DNA of 64,000 bases from Leclercia pneumoniae (GTDB lineage: Bacteria; Pseudomonadota; Gammaproteobacteria; Enterobacterales; Enterobacteriaceae): NCBI RefSeq assembly GCF_017348915.1, contig NZ_CP071383.1, positions 1,550,001 to 1,614,000 of the forward strand, read 5' to 3'. The notes beneath the pieces are model-generated. The model did no database searches. It saw nothing but the letters and a program-made list of their open reading frames with translations, and had not been told where the DNA came from. Positions 1-9,538 of this stretch are shown in pieces. Every line of letters starts with the position of its first letter. The first letter of the stretch is position 1. The position numbers and the translations under genes were made by a program.

Positions 1-2039
1 GCGACTTCGATGTGCTGCGCGACACCTTCAAAACCCGCTCCGGACGCGACGTGGCGCTGGAGCTGTTCGTTGACCGTGGCAACCTCGACCGCGCGCCATG
101 GGCGATGACGTCGCTCATCAACTCCATGAAGTGGGACGAGGAGCGCTTTGGCCTCGAATATGATCTCGACATCTACATGATCGTCGCCGTCGACTTCTTC
201 AACATGGGGGCGATGGAGAACAAAGGCCTTAACGTCTTTAACTCCAAATATGTGCTGGCCCGTACCGATACCGCGACCGATAAAGATTACCTGGATATCG
301 AGCGCGTGATTGGCCATGAATACTTCCACAACTGGACCGGTAACCGCGTGACCTGCCGCGACTGGTTCCAGCTGAGCCTGAAAGAGGGCTTAACCGTCTT
401 CCGCGATCAGGAGTTCAGCTCGGATCTGGGTTCGCGTGCGGTTAATCGCATCAGCAACGTGCGCACCATGCGCGGTCTGCAGTTTGCTGAAGATGCCAGC
501 CCGATGGCCCACCCGATTCGCCCGGACAAAGTGATTGAGATGAATAACTTCTACACCCTGACGGTGTATGAAAAGGGTTCTGAAATCATCCGTATGATCC
601 ACACCCTGTTAGGGGAAGAGAACTTCCAGAAAGGGATGCAGCTCTACTTCGAGCGTCATGACGGCAGCGCCGCCACCTGCGATGACTTTGTGCAGGCGAT
701 GGAAGATGCTTCCAACGTTGATCTTTCGCACTTCCGCCGCTGGTACAGCCAGGCCGGTACGCCGATTGTTACCGTAAAAGATGATTACAATCCTGAAACC
801 GAGCAGTACTCTCTGACCATCAGCCAGCGTACGCCGCCAACGGCCGAGCAGGAAGAGAAGCACCCGCTGCACATTCCTTTTGCCATCGAGTTGTATGACA
901 ACGAAGGAAACGTGATCCCGCTGCAAAAAGGGGGTCACCCGGTGCACAATGTGCTCAACGTTACCCAGGCGGAGCAGACATTTGTATTCGATAACGTCTA
1001 TTTCCAGCCGGTGCCGGCGTTGTTGTGCGAGTTCTCTGCACCCGTTAAGCTCGAATATAAGTGGAGCGATCAACAGCTCACCTTCCTGATGCGTCACGCG
1101 CGCAACGACTTCTCCCGCTGGGATGCGGCCCAGAGCCTGCTGGCGACCTACATTAAGCTGAACGTAAACCGCCATCAGCAAGGACAGCCGCTGTCGGTGC
1201 CGGTCCACGTGGCTGACGCTTTCCGCGCCATTCTGCTGGACGAGAACATCGACCCGGCGCTGGCGGCAGAGATCCTGACCCTGCCTTCCACCAGTGAAAT
1301 TGCTGAGCTGTTTGAGATCATCGATCCGATCGCCATTGTGGCGGTACGCGAAGCGCTGACCCGCACCCTGGCGACCGAACTGGCCGATGAGTTCCTGGCG
1401 CTGTACAACGCGCATAAGCTCGACGAATACCGTGTCGAACATGCTGATATCGGCAAACGTTCACTGCGTAATACCTGTCTTCGCTACCTGGCCTTCGGCG
1501 AAACCGAACTGGCTGATACGCTGGTAAGCAAGCAGTATCACGACGCGGATAATATGACCGACGCGCTGGCTGCCCTGGCCGCTGCGGTGGCCGCTGAGCT
1601 GCCGTGCCGCGACGCGCTGATGCAGGCGTATGACGACAAGTGGCATCAGGACGGCCTGGTAATGGATAAGTGGTTCATTCTGCAATCCACCAGCCCGGCG
1701 GCAGACGTGCTGAATACTGTTCGCCGTCTTCTGAAGCACCGTTCATTTACCATGAGCAACCCGAACCGCGTACGTTCACTGATTGGCGCCTTTGCCAGCA
1801 GCAACCCGGCGGCTTTCCATGCCGAAGACGGCAGCGGGTATCAGTTTATGGTCGAGATGTTGACGGAGCTGAATAGCCGCAACCCGCAGGTGGCGTCGCG
1901 TCTGATTGAGCCACTGATTCGACTGAAGCGTTACGACGAGAAGCGTCAGGCGAAGATGCGTGCGGCGCTCGAGCAGTTGAAAGGGCTGGAGAACCTTTCT
2001 GGCGATCTGTACGAGAAGATCACCAAAGCACTGGCCTGA
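1..2039 (+). CDS. pepN: Aminopeptidase N, 5'-truncated by window edge
   Basis: M1-family zinc aminopeptidase of the cytoplasm, which removes N-terminal residues from peptides in the last steps of protein turnover. The reading frame is open from base 3 and ends with TGA at 2037-2039. The catalytic Gly-Ala-Met-Glu-Asn motif is followed by the zinc motif HEYFH (codons 315-329) and the third zinc ligand Glu at 384-386. Aligned from memory with the 870-residue E. coli enzyme, Met at base 12 corresponds to about residue 196, so roughly 193 N-terminal residues lie outside the window and the C-terminus is complete. The sequence is near-identical to E. coli PepN, so the call is secure. It ends at its own terminator and faces the ssu operon tail to tail. 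Confidence 0.98.
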   Translation, partial: DFDVLRDTFKTRSGRDVALELFVDRGNLDRAPWAMTSLINSMKWDEERFGLEYDLDIYMIVAVDFFNMGAMENKGLNVFNSKYVLARTDTATDKDYLDIERVIGHEYFHNWTGNRVTCRDWFQLSLKEGLTVFRDQEFSSDLGSRAVNRISNVRTMRGLQFAEDASPMAHPIRPDKVIEMNNFYTLTVYEKGSEIIRMIHTLLGEENFQKGMQLYFERHDGSAATCDDFVQAMEDASNVDLSHFRRWYSQAGTPIVTVKDDYNPETEQYSLTISQRTPPTAEQEEKHPLHIPFAIELYDNEGNVIPLQKGGHPVHNVLNVTQAEQTFVFDNVYFQPVPALLCEFSAPVKLEYKWSDQQLTFLMRHARNDFSRWDAAQSLLATYIKLNVNRHQQGQPLSVPVHVADAFRAILLDENIDPALAAEILTLPSTSEIAELFEIIDPIAIVAVREALTRTLATELADEFLALYNAHKLDEYRVEHADIGKRSLRNTCLRYLAFGETELADTLVSKQYHDADNMTDALAALAAAVAAELPCRDALMQAYDDKWHQDGLVMDKWFILQSTSPAADVLNTVRRLLKHRSFTMSNPNRVRSLIGAFASSNPAAFHAEDGSGYQFMVEMLTELNSRNPQVASRLIEPLIRLKRYDEKRQAKMRAALEQLKGLENLSGDLYEKITKALA

Positions 2040-2054
2040 TAAGCAGGTAATAGC

Positions 2055-2086
2055 GAAACGGCAACCCTGGTTGCCGTTTCTTATTT
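2055..2086 (+). terminator. Rho-independent terminator of pepN
   Basis: A 12-bp perfect stem (2055-2066 with 2069-2080) is followed by a T-rich tract, 15 bp after the pepN stop codon. Confidence 0.85.
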
Positions 2087-2087
2087 T

Positions 2088-2128
2088 CTCCCTCTCCACG
2101 TGGGAGAGGGCCGGGGTGAGGGCATCAG
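2088..2128. repeat. Short enterobacterial intergenic hairpin repeat
   Basis: CCCTCTCC pairs with GGAGAGGG (2090-2110) and is followed by GGGGTGAGGGCATCAGG. This layout recurs in enterobacterial intergenic regions (known from general experience; no other copy was found in this window). It sits between the convergent pepN and ssuB and touches the ssuB stop, so it may also act as the ssu 3' end. Confidence 0.45.
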
Positions 2129-2895
2129 GCATTAACCTTAAACAATGCCCGCTCACTTACCCCACGCTTCATCACCCGATCCAGCACCTCTGCTTCCAGT
2201 TCCGCCAGCCTCGTCGACCCGACGCGCCGCGGACGCGGGATATCCACGTTCAGATCCAGACCAATTTTCCCCTCTTCTATTAACAGCACGCGATCGGCCA
2301 TCGCCACGGCTTCGCTCACATCATGGGTTACCAGCAATACCGTAAACCCGTGTTCCTGCCAGAGGGACTCAATCAAGCCCTGCATATCTATCCGCGTCAG
2401 AGCATCGAGTGCGCCAAGCGGTTCATCCAGCAGCAGCAAACCCGGGCGGTGAATCAGCGCCCGGGCTAAAGCGACGCGCTGTTTCTGTCCCCCGGACAAC
2501 GCTGCAGGCCATTCGCTCGCGCGATCCTGCAGACCCACGGCGGCCAGCGCCTGGCTTGCCGCCTCCCGCCAGTGACCCTTCAGCCCCAGACCCACGTTAT
2601 CGATAACCGTTTTCCACGGCAGCAGGCGCGCGTCCTGAAACATCATCCGGGTATCATCCTGAATCTCCGCCAGCGGCGTATTGCCCGCCAGCAGTTCACC
2701 ACCATTGGGGGCCTCCAGCCCGGCGAGCAGGCGCAGCAGCGTACTCTTGCCACCGCCGCTACGGCCAACCACTGCTACAAACTGCCCGGCGGGGATATGC
2801 AGATCCAGTTGGTTCAGAATGGTGTTGTCGCCGTAGCGTTTGGTCACGCCGTTCAGCAGCAACGGCGTTCCCTGGTTCAAGCGTGCAGTATTCAT
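2125..2895 (-). CDS. ssuB: Aliphatic sulfonate ABC transporter ATPase SsuB
   Basis: ATP-hydrolysing subunit of the SsuABC importer, which brings alkanesulfonates into the cytoplasm as a sulfur source. It is 256 aa, against 255 in E. coli. The Walker A motif GRSGGGKST is at about residues 44-52, followed by the signature LSGGQKQR, Walker B LLLLDEP and the switch His in VTHDVSEA. Last gene of the operon ssuE-ssuA-ssuD-ssuC-ssuB; its ATG overlaps the ssuC stop by 4 bp, suggesting translational coupling. In E. coli the operon is activated by Cbl under sulfate starvation; that control is inferred here, not read from the sequence. Confidence 0.97.
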   Translation of the reverse strand: MNTARLNQGTPLLLNGVTKRYGDNTILNQLDLHIPAGQFVAVVGRSGGGKSTLLRLLAGLEAPNGGELLAGNTPLAEIQDDTRMMFQDARLLPWKTVIDNVGLGLKGHWREAASQALAAVGLQDRASEWPAALSGGQKQRVALARALIHRPGLLLLDEPLGALDALTRIDMQGLIESLWQEHGFTVLLVTHDVSEAVAMADRVLLIEEGKIGLDLNVDIPRPRRVGSTRLAELEAEVLDRVMKRGVSERALFKVNA

Positions 2896-3683
2896 GCGTG
2901 TGCCTCACTTTTGACATAGGCCGGATTCCAGCGCAGCCAGATACGTTCCAGCCACTGGGCGCTGACGTCGGCGAGTTTGCCGAGCAGGGCGTATAGAATA
3001 ATCGCCACCACGACGACATCGGTCTGCAGGAACTCGCGGGCATTCATCGCGAGGTAGCCGATACCGGAGTTGGCCGAAATGGTCTCTGCCACAATCAGCG
3101 TTAACCACATCAGGCCGAGGGCAAAACGTACCCCCACCATAATCGAGGGCAGGGCGCCGGGGAGGATCACATGGATAAACAGGGCAAAGCCCGATAAGCC
3201 ATAGCTGCGTGCCATCTCGACCAGCCCACGATCAATGTTACGAATACCGTGCCAGGTGTTGATATAGATAGGGAAGAGGGTGCCGAGGGCCACCAGGAAA
3301 ATCTTGGCACTCTCATCAATGCCGAACCACAGAATCACCAGCGGGATCAACGCCAGATGCGGCACGTTTCGCAGCATCTGGATGGAGGTGTCCAGTAGCC
3401 GCTCGCCCCAGCGGGAAAGTCCGCTGATCAGCCCCAGCGTCAGACCGATCGTCCCGCCGATTGTGAAGCCAATCAACGCCCGCCAGGAGCTGATCGCCAG
3501 ATGCTGCCACAGCTCGCCGCTTGAACTTAGCGCCCAGAAAGCCTCTATCACCCCTTCCGGAGAGGGAAGTATCCGGCTCGACAACCAGCCCACTGACGAG
3601 GCCAGTTGCCAGATAGCCACGATACTGACAGGCAGTACCCAGGGCGCAATACGCAGCAGCCAGGTTGGGGAAGGTTTCGCCAT
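2892..3683 (-). CDS. ssuC: Aliphatic sulfonate ABC transporter permease SsuC
   Basis: Inner-membrane permease of the sulfonate importer, 263 aa as in E. coli. There are about six hydrophobic segments, beginning near residues 10-30, and the cytoplasmic EAA-type coupling loop ([10 protein letters not shown] then [10 protein letters not shown]) that contacts SsuB. It lies 9 bp downstream of ssuD and overlaps ssuB by 4 bp. Confidence 0.97.
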   Translation of the reverse strand: MAKPSPTWLLRIAPWVLPVSIVAIWQLASSVGWLSSRILPSPEGVIEAFWALSSSGELWQHLAISSWRALIGFTIGGTIGLTLGLISGLSRWGERLLDTSIQMLRNVPHLALIPLVILWFGIDESAKIFLVALGTLFPIYINTWHGIRNIDRGLVEMARSYGLSGFALFIHVILPGALPSIMVGVRFALGLMWLTLIVAETISANSGIGYLAMNAREFLQTDVVVVAIILYALLGKLADVSAQWLERIWLRWNPAYVKSEAHA

Positions 3684-3692
3684 ACGTCCTCC

Positions 3693-4838
3693 TCAGCTCT
3701 GCGCGACGTTACGCGGAATAAATTCGTTGGCGACCGCCTCGCCCTGCAGTTGCAGGCGCTGCGGCTGTGGGACCTCCGGGATAGCAACATCCAGATGAGG
3801 GAAAAGAAGCTCACCCACTTTGTACGCCTCTTCCAGATGGGGATAACCTGAGAGAATAAAACTGTCGATACCCAGATCGGCATACTCATTAATCCGCGCC
3901 GCCACGGTCGGACCATCCCCCACCAGCGCCGTGCCGGCGCCCCCGCGCACCAGGCCGACCCCGGCCCACAGGTTAGGGCTAATCTCCAGATTTTCGCGTT
4001 TACCCTGGTGGAGGGAGGCCATCCGATGCTGTCCTACGGAGTCGGTTCTGGCGAAAGCAGCCTGCGCTCTGGCAATGGTTTCATCGTCCAGATGGGCAAT
4101 CAGGCGATCGGCGGCTTGCCAGGCTTCTTCGTTCGTTTCACGCACAATCACGTGCAGGCGGATACCAAAACGCACGTTGCGCCCGCGCGCCGCCGCTTTG
4201 GCGCGAACCTGTTCAATCTTTTCTTTCACAAGTTCCGGCGGCTCGCCCCAGGTGAGATAGAGATCGACCTGCTCAGCGGCAAGATCCTGGGCCACATCTG
4301 ATGAACCGCCAAAATAGAGCGGTGGGCGCGGCTGCTGCACCGGCGGGAAGTAGAGCTTCGCATCGCGGACGTGGATATGTTTGCCCTCGAAGGTAACCGT
4401 CTCCCCCTCCAGCAGACGCCGCCAGACGCGGGTAAATTCAGCCGAGGCTTCGTAACGCTCGGCGTGATCCAGAAACACGCCATCGCCAGCCAGTTCCTGT
4501 GGGTCACTCCCGGTCACCAGGTTAAACAGAGCGCGGCCATTGGATAAACGGTCCAGCGTGGCGGCCTGACGCGCTGCCACCGTTGGCGAGGTGACGCTCG
4601 GGCGCAATGCCACCAGAAATTTTAAGCGCTGAGTCACCGGAATCATCGAAGCCGCGACCAGCCAGGCATCTTCACAGGAACGTCCGGTCGGGATAAGCAC
4701 CCCGGTAAACCCAATCCGGTCCGCCGCCTGGGCAATCTGCTGAAGATAGCCCTGATCCACCGGGCGTGCACCGGACTCGGTGCCAAGATAGTGACCATCA
4801 CCGTGGGTAGGTAAAAACCAGAACAGATTCAGACTCAT
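3693..4838 (-). CDS. ssuD: FMNH2-dependent alkanesulfonate monooxygenase
   Basis: Cytoplasmic two-component monooxygenase that cleaves C1-C14 alkanesulfonates to aldehyde and sulfite using reduced FMN supplied by SsuE. It is 381 aa, exactly the E. coli length, and reads as a luciferase-like TIM barrel with strong identity throughout (for example [19 protein letters not shown] at the N-terminus and GGSSDVAQ in the flavin-binding region). The start overlaps the ssuA stop by 4 bp. Confidence 0.98.
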   Translation of the reverse strand: MSLNLFWFLPTHGDGHYLGTESGARPVDQGYLQQIAQAADRIGFTGVLIPTGRSCEDAWLVAASMIPVTQRLKFLVALRPSVTSPTVAARQAATLDRLSNGRALFNLVTGSDPQELAGDGVFLDHAERYEASAEFTRVWRRLLEGETVTFEGKHIHVRDAKLYFPPVQQPRPPLYFGGSSDVAQDLAAEQVDLYLTWGEPPELVKEKIEQVRAKAAARGRNVRFGIRLHVIVRETNEEAWQAADRLIAHLDDETIARAQAAFARTDSVGQHRMASLHQGKRENLEISPNLWAGVGLVRGGAGTALVGDGPTVAARINEYADLGIDSFILSGYPHLEEAYKVGELLFPHLDVAIPEVPQPQRLQLQGEAVANEFIPRNVAQS

Positions 4839-5797
4839 GATTTTGCTCCTTTATGCTCTGTCGGTTGCCAGATACGGTTACGGATATCGATTTTTTTCGG
4901 TACCAGTCGATTTTCGTAGAAGAGGTCGGCGGTCTGCTGCTGCAACGCCGCGGTGTGAGTATCCACCGGCTTAATGACGGTGGGTGGGCGGTGATCCAGA
5001 TAGCTGGCAATGACCGGCTCAGGAAGACCCATAGTCTTTGCCAGCAGAGCGATACTGGCCTGCCGCTGGCTCTGGGTCAGGGCATCTGCGTCGCTGAAGG
5101 TATCCAGCACTCCCTGAATAAAGGCACCGTTCTTTTCCGCATAAGGACGCGCTGCCAGATAGAAAGAGCCGGTCTGTTTCAGGGTTTCCCCATCTTTCAG
5201 CACTCTAACTCCCCCCTGCAGCAAGGCTGCGGAGTAGTAGGGATCCCAGATAGCCCAGGCGTCCACATTATGTTGCTGAAACGCGGCGCGGGCATCGGCC
5301 GGGGAAAGATAAACTGGCTGTATCTCTTTAAACGTCAGACCGGCCTGCTGAAGGGCTCGTAACAACAGATTGTGTGAACTGGAGCCTTTCTGGAACGCCA
5401 CTTTGCGGCCTTTGAGATCGGCAACGGTTTTGATCGGGCTGTTTTCCGGCACCAGAATCACTTCCGCTTTTGGTTTTGGCGGCTCGACGCCAACATACAC
5501 AAGGTCTGCGCCGGCGGCCTGAGCAAAGATGGGGGGAATATCGCCGGTGCTACCCAAATCAATGCTGCCCACATTTAAGGCTTCCAGCATTTGTGGCCCC
5601 GCAGGAAACTCGACCCATGAAAAATGGGTGTTCGGGTAGCGTTTTTCCAGTAACTGATGGCTTTTAGCCAGCACCATGCTGACGCTACCTTTCTGATAAC
5701 CAATCCGCAGATTTTCCGGTGCGGGTTCGGCGGCCTGTGCAAAGGAGGCGATCGCGATGATACCGGCCAGGCTCAGGCGGGCGAGGGTTTTAAACAT
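4835..5797 (-). CDS. ssuA: Periplasmic aliphatic sulfonate-binding protein
   Basis: Solute-binding protein that delivers sulfonates to SsuBC, 320 aa against 319 in E. coli. A Sec signal peptide runs over residues 1-22 (hydrophobic core [13 protein letters not shown], cleavage after AQA). The mature part starts with [11 protein letters not shown], typical of the SsuA/nitrate-taurine-binding family. The start overlaps the 3' end of ssuE by 8 bp. Confidence 0.97.
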   Translation of the reverse strand: MFKTLARLSLAGIIAIASFAQAAEPAPENLRIGYQKGSVSMVLAKSHQLLEKRYPNTHFSWVEFPAGPQMLEALNVGSIDLGSTGDIPPIFAQAAGADLVYVGVEPPKPKAEVILVPENSPIKTVADLKGRKVAFQKGSSSHNLLLRALQQAGLTFKEIQPVYLSPADARAAFQQHNVDAWAIWDPYYSAALLQGGVRVLKDGETLKQTGSFYLAARPYAEKNGAFIQGVLDTFSDADALTQSQRQASIALLAKTMGLPEPVIASYLDHRPPTVIKPVDTHTAALQQQTADLFYENRLVPKKIDIRNRIWQPTEHKGAKS

Positions 5798-6365
5798 GGG
5801 CGACTCCTTTCAACTGACCAAAAGCAGGAACCTGGACGTCACGACGATGCAGCGCCTGCCAGAAGGTCTCAAGGGCGCTATCAAGCCGGATTTGCAGGTT
5901 GGGGGAGAAATGCGGTTTATGCTGATAGTCAATGACTTGCGAATCATCGGCAAATACGCCGTGCAGGATCTCCTGCGCTTTCAGGGCGCTAAGCACCGGT
6001 TTGAGGGCATAATCTACCGCCAGCATGTGCGCCACCGTGCCGCCTGTGGCAAGAGGTAGCACCACTTTGCCCTCAAGGGCGCGTTCCGCAAGCAGATCAA
6101 GCAGCGTTTTCAACGCGCCGGAAAACGAGGCTTTATAGACCGGGGTCGCCACAATCAGGCCGTCTGCGCCTTGCAACTGCTCACTAAAAGCCTTTAATGC
6201 CGGGCTATCGAAGCGGGCATAAAGCAGATCCTCTGGGGAAAAGTTGTGCAGATTCCAGTGGTATACTTCGACCTCCAGCGAGGTAAGTTTCTCGCGGGCA
6301 TATTCCAGCAGTGCGCTGGAGCGTGAAGGAAAACGCGGACTTCCAGCCAGAGTAATAACGCGCAT
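5790..6365 (-). CDS. ssuE: NADPH-dependent FMN reductase SsuE
   Basis: Flavodoxin-fold reductase, 191 aa, that supplies FMNH2 to the SsuD monooxygenase. The N-terminus [20 protein letters not shown] carries the family phosphate-binding loop, and [20 protein letters not shown] the second flavin-contact region. First gene of the ssu operon; AAGGAG lies about 8 bp before the ATG. It is divergent from pyrD across a 248-bp region that must contain the ssu promoter. No Cbl or CysB site could be assigned by eye. Confidence 0.97.
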   Translation of the reverse strand: MRVITLAGSPRFPSRSSALLEYAREKLTSLEVEVYHWNLHNFSPEDLLYARFDSPALKAFSEQLQGADGLIVATPVYKASFSGALKTLLDLLAERALEGKVVLPLATGGTVAHMLAVDYALKPVLSALKAQEILHGVFADDSQVIDYQHKPHFSPNLQIRLDSALETFWQALHRRDVQVPAFGQLKGVAHV

Positions 6366-6501
6366 ACATGCTCCTTATAACCAATTGTTTGCTTTTATCT
6401 AACATTGATAACATTTACAGGCAGTGTGTCATTGCGCACTTATTCCACTAAATGATTTATACGCAAGTGAAATGCTAAAAAACGAATAAGGAGGAGAGGG
6501 A

Positions 6502-6517
6502 AAGTAAACGATTGCGT
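6502..6517. promoter_or_regulatory. PurR operator candidate upstream of pyrD
   Basis: AAGTAAACGATTGCGT matches the PurR consensus ACGCAAACGTTTGCGT at 13 of 16 positions and keeps the central CG. E. coli pyrD is a known PurR target, so the assignment is reasonable. Confidence 0.6.
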
Positions 6518-6569
6518 TGCTCCACGCTTTTTTTGCCGCAGGTCAATTCCCTTTCGGGCAAGATTCGCA

Positions 6570-6613
6570 GATAATACGCCCCCGGTTTGCACACCGGGAA
6601 TCCAGGAGAGTTC
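6570..6613 (+). promoter_or_regulatory. pyrD promoter and CTP-sensed leader hairpin
   Basis: A -10 GATAAT (6570-6575) is followed by a C-rich start region (6579-6583) running into GG. CCCGG at 6581-6585 can pair with CCGGG at 6594-6598 (loop TTTGCACA), just upstream of AGGAG (6604-6608). This matches the known enterobacterial pyrC/pyrD design: high CTP favours starts at the C residues, giving a transcript that folds a hairpin next to the ribosome-binding site, while low CTP favours starts at G and an open leader. Confidence 0.75.
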
Positions 6614-7624
6614 ATGTACTACCCCTTCGTTCGTAAAGCCCTTTTTCAGCTCGATCCAGAGCGCGCCCATGAATTTACATTCCAGCAATTACGCCGTATC
6701 ACAGGAACACCGCTCGAAGCGCTAGTGCGCCAGAAAGTGATGGATAAACCGGTGCAGTGTATGGGGCTGACCTTTAAAAATCCGTTGGGTCTCGCAGCAG
6801 GACTCGACAAAAACGGTGAGTGCATCGACGCGCTGGGTGCGATGGGGTTCGGCTCTATTGAGATCGGCACCGTCACGCCACGCCCGCAGCCGGGCAATGA
6901 GCAACCGCGTCTGTTCCGCCTGGTCGAGGCCGAAGGGTTGATCAACCGGATGGGCTTTAACAACCTCGGTGTGGACCACCTCGTCGAGAACGTGAAAAAG
7001 GCCCATTTCGATGGCGTGCTGGGTATCAATATCGGTAAAAATAAAGATACGCCGGTAGAGCAGGGTAAAGATGACTATCTGATTTGTATGGAAAAAGTCT
7101 ATGCCTATGCGGGTTATATTGCGGTGAATATCTCTTCGCCGAACACCCCGGGCTTACGCTCGTTGCAATATGGCGATGCCCTCGACGATTTATTAATTGC
7201 GATAAAAAATAAGCAGAATGATCTTCAGTCCCGGCATCATAAATATGTACCGGTCGCCGTGAAGATCGCCCCGGATCTTTCTGAAGAAGAATTGATCCAG
7301 GTTGCCGACAGCTTAGTTCGCCATAATATTGATGGCGTTATTGCAACCAATACGACACTGGATCGATCCCTGGTACAGGGAATGAAGCATTGCAACGAAG
7401 CGGGAGGACTCAGTGGCCGACCGGTGCAATTAAAAAGTACAGAAATTATTCGCCGCCTGTCAGCGGAATTAAAAGGTCAACTGCCGATTATTGGCGTGGG
7501 TGGCATTGACTCGATAATGGCGGCCCGCGAAAAAATGGCCGCCGGCGCTTCGCTGGTGCAAATTTATTCTGGCTTTATTTTTAAAGGCCCGCCGCTGATA
7601 AAAGAAATCGTTAATCACCTCTAA
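6614..7624 (+). CDS. pyrD: Dihydroorotate dehydrogenase (quinone)
   Basis: Class 2, membrane-associated flavoprotein that oxidises dihydroorotate to orotate with quinone as acceptor, in pyrimidine biosynthesis. It is 336 aa, equal to E. coli. Start ATG 6614 was chosen over an in-frame upstream start because [20 protein letters not shown] is the family N-terminus and AGGAG is 6 bp upstream. The catalytic-base Ser lies in [10 protein letters not shown] and the FMN-phosphate site in GVGGI. Expression is probably set by the leader hairpin and the PurR box upstream. Confidence 0.98.
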   Translation: MYYPFVRKALFQLDPERAHEFTFQQLRRITGTPLEALVRQKVMDKPVQCMGLTFKNPLGLAAGLDKNGECIDALGAMGFGSIEIGTVTPRPQPGNEQPRLFRLVEAEGLINRMGFNNLGVDHLVENVKKAHFDGVLGINIGKNKDTPVEQGKDDYLICMEKVYAYAGYIAVNISSPNTPGLRSLQYGDALDDLLIAIKNKQNDLQSRHHKYVPVAVKIAPDLSEEELIQVADSLVRHNIDGVIATNTTLDRSLVQGMKHCNEAGGLSGRPVQLKSTEIIRRLSAELKGQLPIIGVGGIDSIMAAREKMAAGASLVQIYSGFIFKGPPLIKEIVNHL

Positions 7625-7642
7625 TCTTTTCTCTCATTATGA

Positions 7643-7677
7643 CGACCAGGGCTTTATTTCCAGCTCTGGTTGTTTTA
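7643..7677 (+). terminator. Terminator of pyrD
   Basis: ACCAGGGC (7645-7652) pairs with GCTCTGGT (7663-7670) with one G-T pair, followed by TGTTTTAT, 20 bp after the pyrD stop. Confidence 0.65.
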
Positions 7678-7791
7678 TATTCCGGGACTGTTGCTTATTT
7701 AGACATTATAGTCTTTGATTATTGAAGTAAAAAAACGAGACGGTAATAAGGACTTTCTTACGACAGGACGTTTCGGGGACGGGAGAGGCAA

Positions 7792-8334
7792 ATGCGAATT
7801 AAACCTGACGATAACTGGCGCTGGTATTATTGTGAAGAGCATGATCGCATGATGCTGGATTTAGCCAATGGCATGCTTTTTCGTTCTCGTTTTGCCCGCC
7901 GGATGTTAACCCCAGACGCCTTCGCCCCCAGCGGTTTTTGCGTGGATGATGCCGCGCTCTATTTCTCTTTTGAAGAGAAATGCCGCGACCTGGAACTCTC
8001 TAAAGAACAGCGTGCTGAACTGGTGCTTAATGCTCTGGTGGCGATCCGCTTCCTCAAACCTCAAATGCCTAAAAGCTGGCATTTCCTCGCCCATGGTCAG
8101 CGCTGGAGTCCGGCGATGGGGGATGCTGCCTGCGTTCATTTGAGCGATACGGCAGAAGAGGTGAGTTTGCTGGTGGTTGAGTCTGGCGAAAACGCCGCGC
8201 TCTGCCTGCTGGCGCAGCCCGGTGTGGTGATTGCCGGGCGCACAATGCAGTTAGGTGATGCAATAAAAGTAATGAATGACCGCCTCAAACCGCAAATGCG
8301 GGTGGATTCGTTCAGTCTGGAGCAGGCCGTTTAA
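7792..8334 (+). CDS. zapC: Cell division protein ZapC
   Basis: Cytoplasmic FtsZ-associated protein that promotes bundling of FtsZ filaments and stabilises the Z ring. It is 180 aa, the same as E. coli, with the family start [13 protein letters not shown] and end DSFSLEQAV. Its TAA stop (8332-8334) lies inside the palindrome TTAA whose other strand supplies the stop of convergent ycbX. Confidence 0.97.
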   Translation: MRIKPDDNWRWYYCEEHDRMMLDLANGMLFRSRFARRMLTPDAFAPSGFCVDDAALYFSFEEKCRDLELSKEQRAELVLNALVAIRFLKPQMPKSWHFLAHGQRWSPAMGDAACVHLSDTAEEVSLLVVESGENAALCLLAQPGVVIAGRTMQLGDAIKVMNDRLKPQMRVDSFSLEQAV

Positions 8335-9440
8335 GGCGCCAGCTGTAGCGACGTTTTTGGGACGCAGCTGCAGCACAAAATCGTGCCGTCATTACCCATG
8401 GCGGCTTGCTTCAATGCGGTCACTTCCCCATCCAGCAACCGAATACGACAGCTCCCACAAATGCCCGCACGGCAGGAATAGGGTACGCGAATACCTGCCT
8501 GCTCAAGCTGCTCAAGTAAAATCTGCTGATTATTGCCGTTCAGGGTTTTATCTTGCCATTGAATAGTCACGGTGCTTTGCGGCTGGCTCTCTACCTCGAT
8601 CTCCTCTTCCGTTGCGCCGGCGCCGTAAATTTTCGCCGGCCCGGTTGCGAGAATTTCAACCTCATCGCCCACGCGGATCACGCCGCTATTGCGCGCTATC
8701 AGATTCTGACCGAAATCCACGTCGCCGTTATCTTGCGCCGTACGGAATGATTGCAGCGTTTTCAGCGGCTCGCCCGCAGGATGTTTCTGCCCTTTTTCCG
8801 GACTGATGGTGGTGAAGATACAGCGGCTGCACGGCTTCGCCACGTCAAAAATGACGTTGCCAATGCGGATAACTTTCCAGGTGTCCTCTTCCCAGGGCTG
8901 CGCGCCGGTTACCACAATATTGGGGCGGAACTGCTCCATCTGCACGCTGGCCTTACAGCGGTTTTGCAGATCGCGCAGGGAGGCCTCGTTGGCCAGCAGG
9001 TAGGGGTAGCCATCGGCAAAGGAGAGGGGAACGCCCTCGTGACGCTTCACGCGACGCGTAGGAGCTTGTCCGACCCAGCGTAGCTGCACGTCACGGGCGA
9101 AAAAGCCGCTCAGCCAGCGGTTAATGGCCTCAGGCGCGATATGCGCGGTGAAGTGGTTACCCCATACCTCCGTCGGTGCGTTGTCCGGGGCAAAATCGCT
9201 AAAACGCACCACGGCGCTGGAGCCATCCGGCGCGGTCAGGTGTAAACCATCGTGCAGCGGAGAAGGGATAAAGCGTACCATCTGCGGGAACTGACGCGCA
9301 GTAATGAAAGTACCATCCGTTTCGGTGAGCATAAAAATACGATCAAAGGCAAAACCGCTGACATCTGCCAGTGCATGCGTCAGCCCAATACCACGCATCG
9401 ATTTGACCGGATGGATAAAAAGCCTGGATAACGTAGGCAC
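8331..9440 (-). CDS. ycbX: MOSC-ferredoxin protein YcbX (N-hydroxylated base reduction)
   Basis: Molybdenum-cofactor sulfurase C-terminal (MOSC) protein, which in E. coli protects against N-hydroxylated base analogues such as 6-hydroxylaminopurine. An N-terminal beta-barrel and MOSC domain are followed by a C-terminal 2Fe-2S ferredoxin domain with cysteines in CRAGICGSC and CCSC. The MOSC cysteine is probably in [10 protein letters not shown]. The start is taken as GTG at 9440, not the ATG 33 bp upstream: GGGAG lies 6 bp before it, [16 protein letters not shown] follows, and the resulting 369 aa equals the E. coli length. Divergent from rlmL. Confidence 0.93.
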   Translation of the reverse strand: MPTLSRLFIHPVKSMRGIGLTHALADVSGFAFDRIFMLTETDGTFITARQFPQMVRFIPSPLHDGLHLTAPDGSSAVVRFSDFAPDNAPTEVWGNHFTAHIAPEAINRWLSGFFARDVQLRWVGQAPTRRVKRHEGVPLSFADGYPYLLANEASLRDLQNRCKASVQMEQFRPNIVVTGAQPWEEDTWKVIRIGNVIFDVAKPCSRCIFTTISPEKGQKHPAGEPLKTLQSFRTAQDNGDVDFGQNLIARNSGVIRVGDEVEILATGPAKIYGAGATEEEIEVESQPQSTVTIQWQDKTLNGNNQQILLEQLEQAGIRVPYSCRAGICGSCRIRLLDGEVTALKQAAMGNDGTILCCSCVPKTSLQLAP

Positions 9441-9476
9441 GGCAATCTCCCGCAAATGAAAATAAGCCCTCAACTT

Positions 9477-9505
9477 TATGACATAGAGCGCATATTAGCT
9501 ATAAT
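9477..9505 (+). promoter_or_regulatory. Promoter candidate for rlmL-uup-pqiABC
   Basis: A perfect -10 TATAAT (9500-9505) lies 17 bp downstream of a TATGAC (9477-9482), 34 bp upstream of the rlmL ATG. Confidence 0.6.
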
Positions 9506-9538
9506 GCGCAGCAATTTTCTAAGAGTAAAAGTGACGAT

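Noticed and set aside
609-1442. Long open frame of 277 codons antisense to pepN
   Set aside because: pepN is conserved residue by residue on the other strand; GC-rich codon use opens antisense frames.
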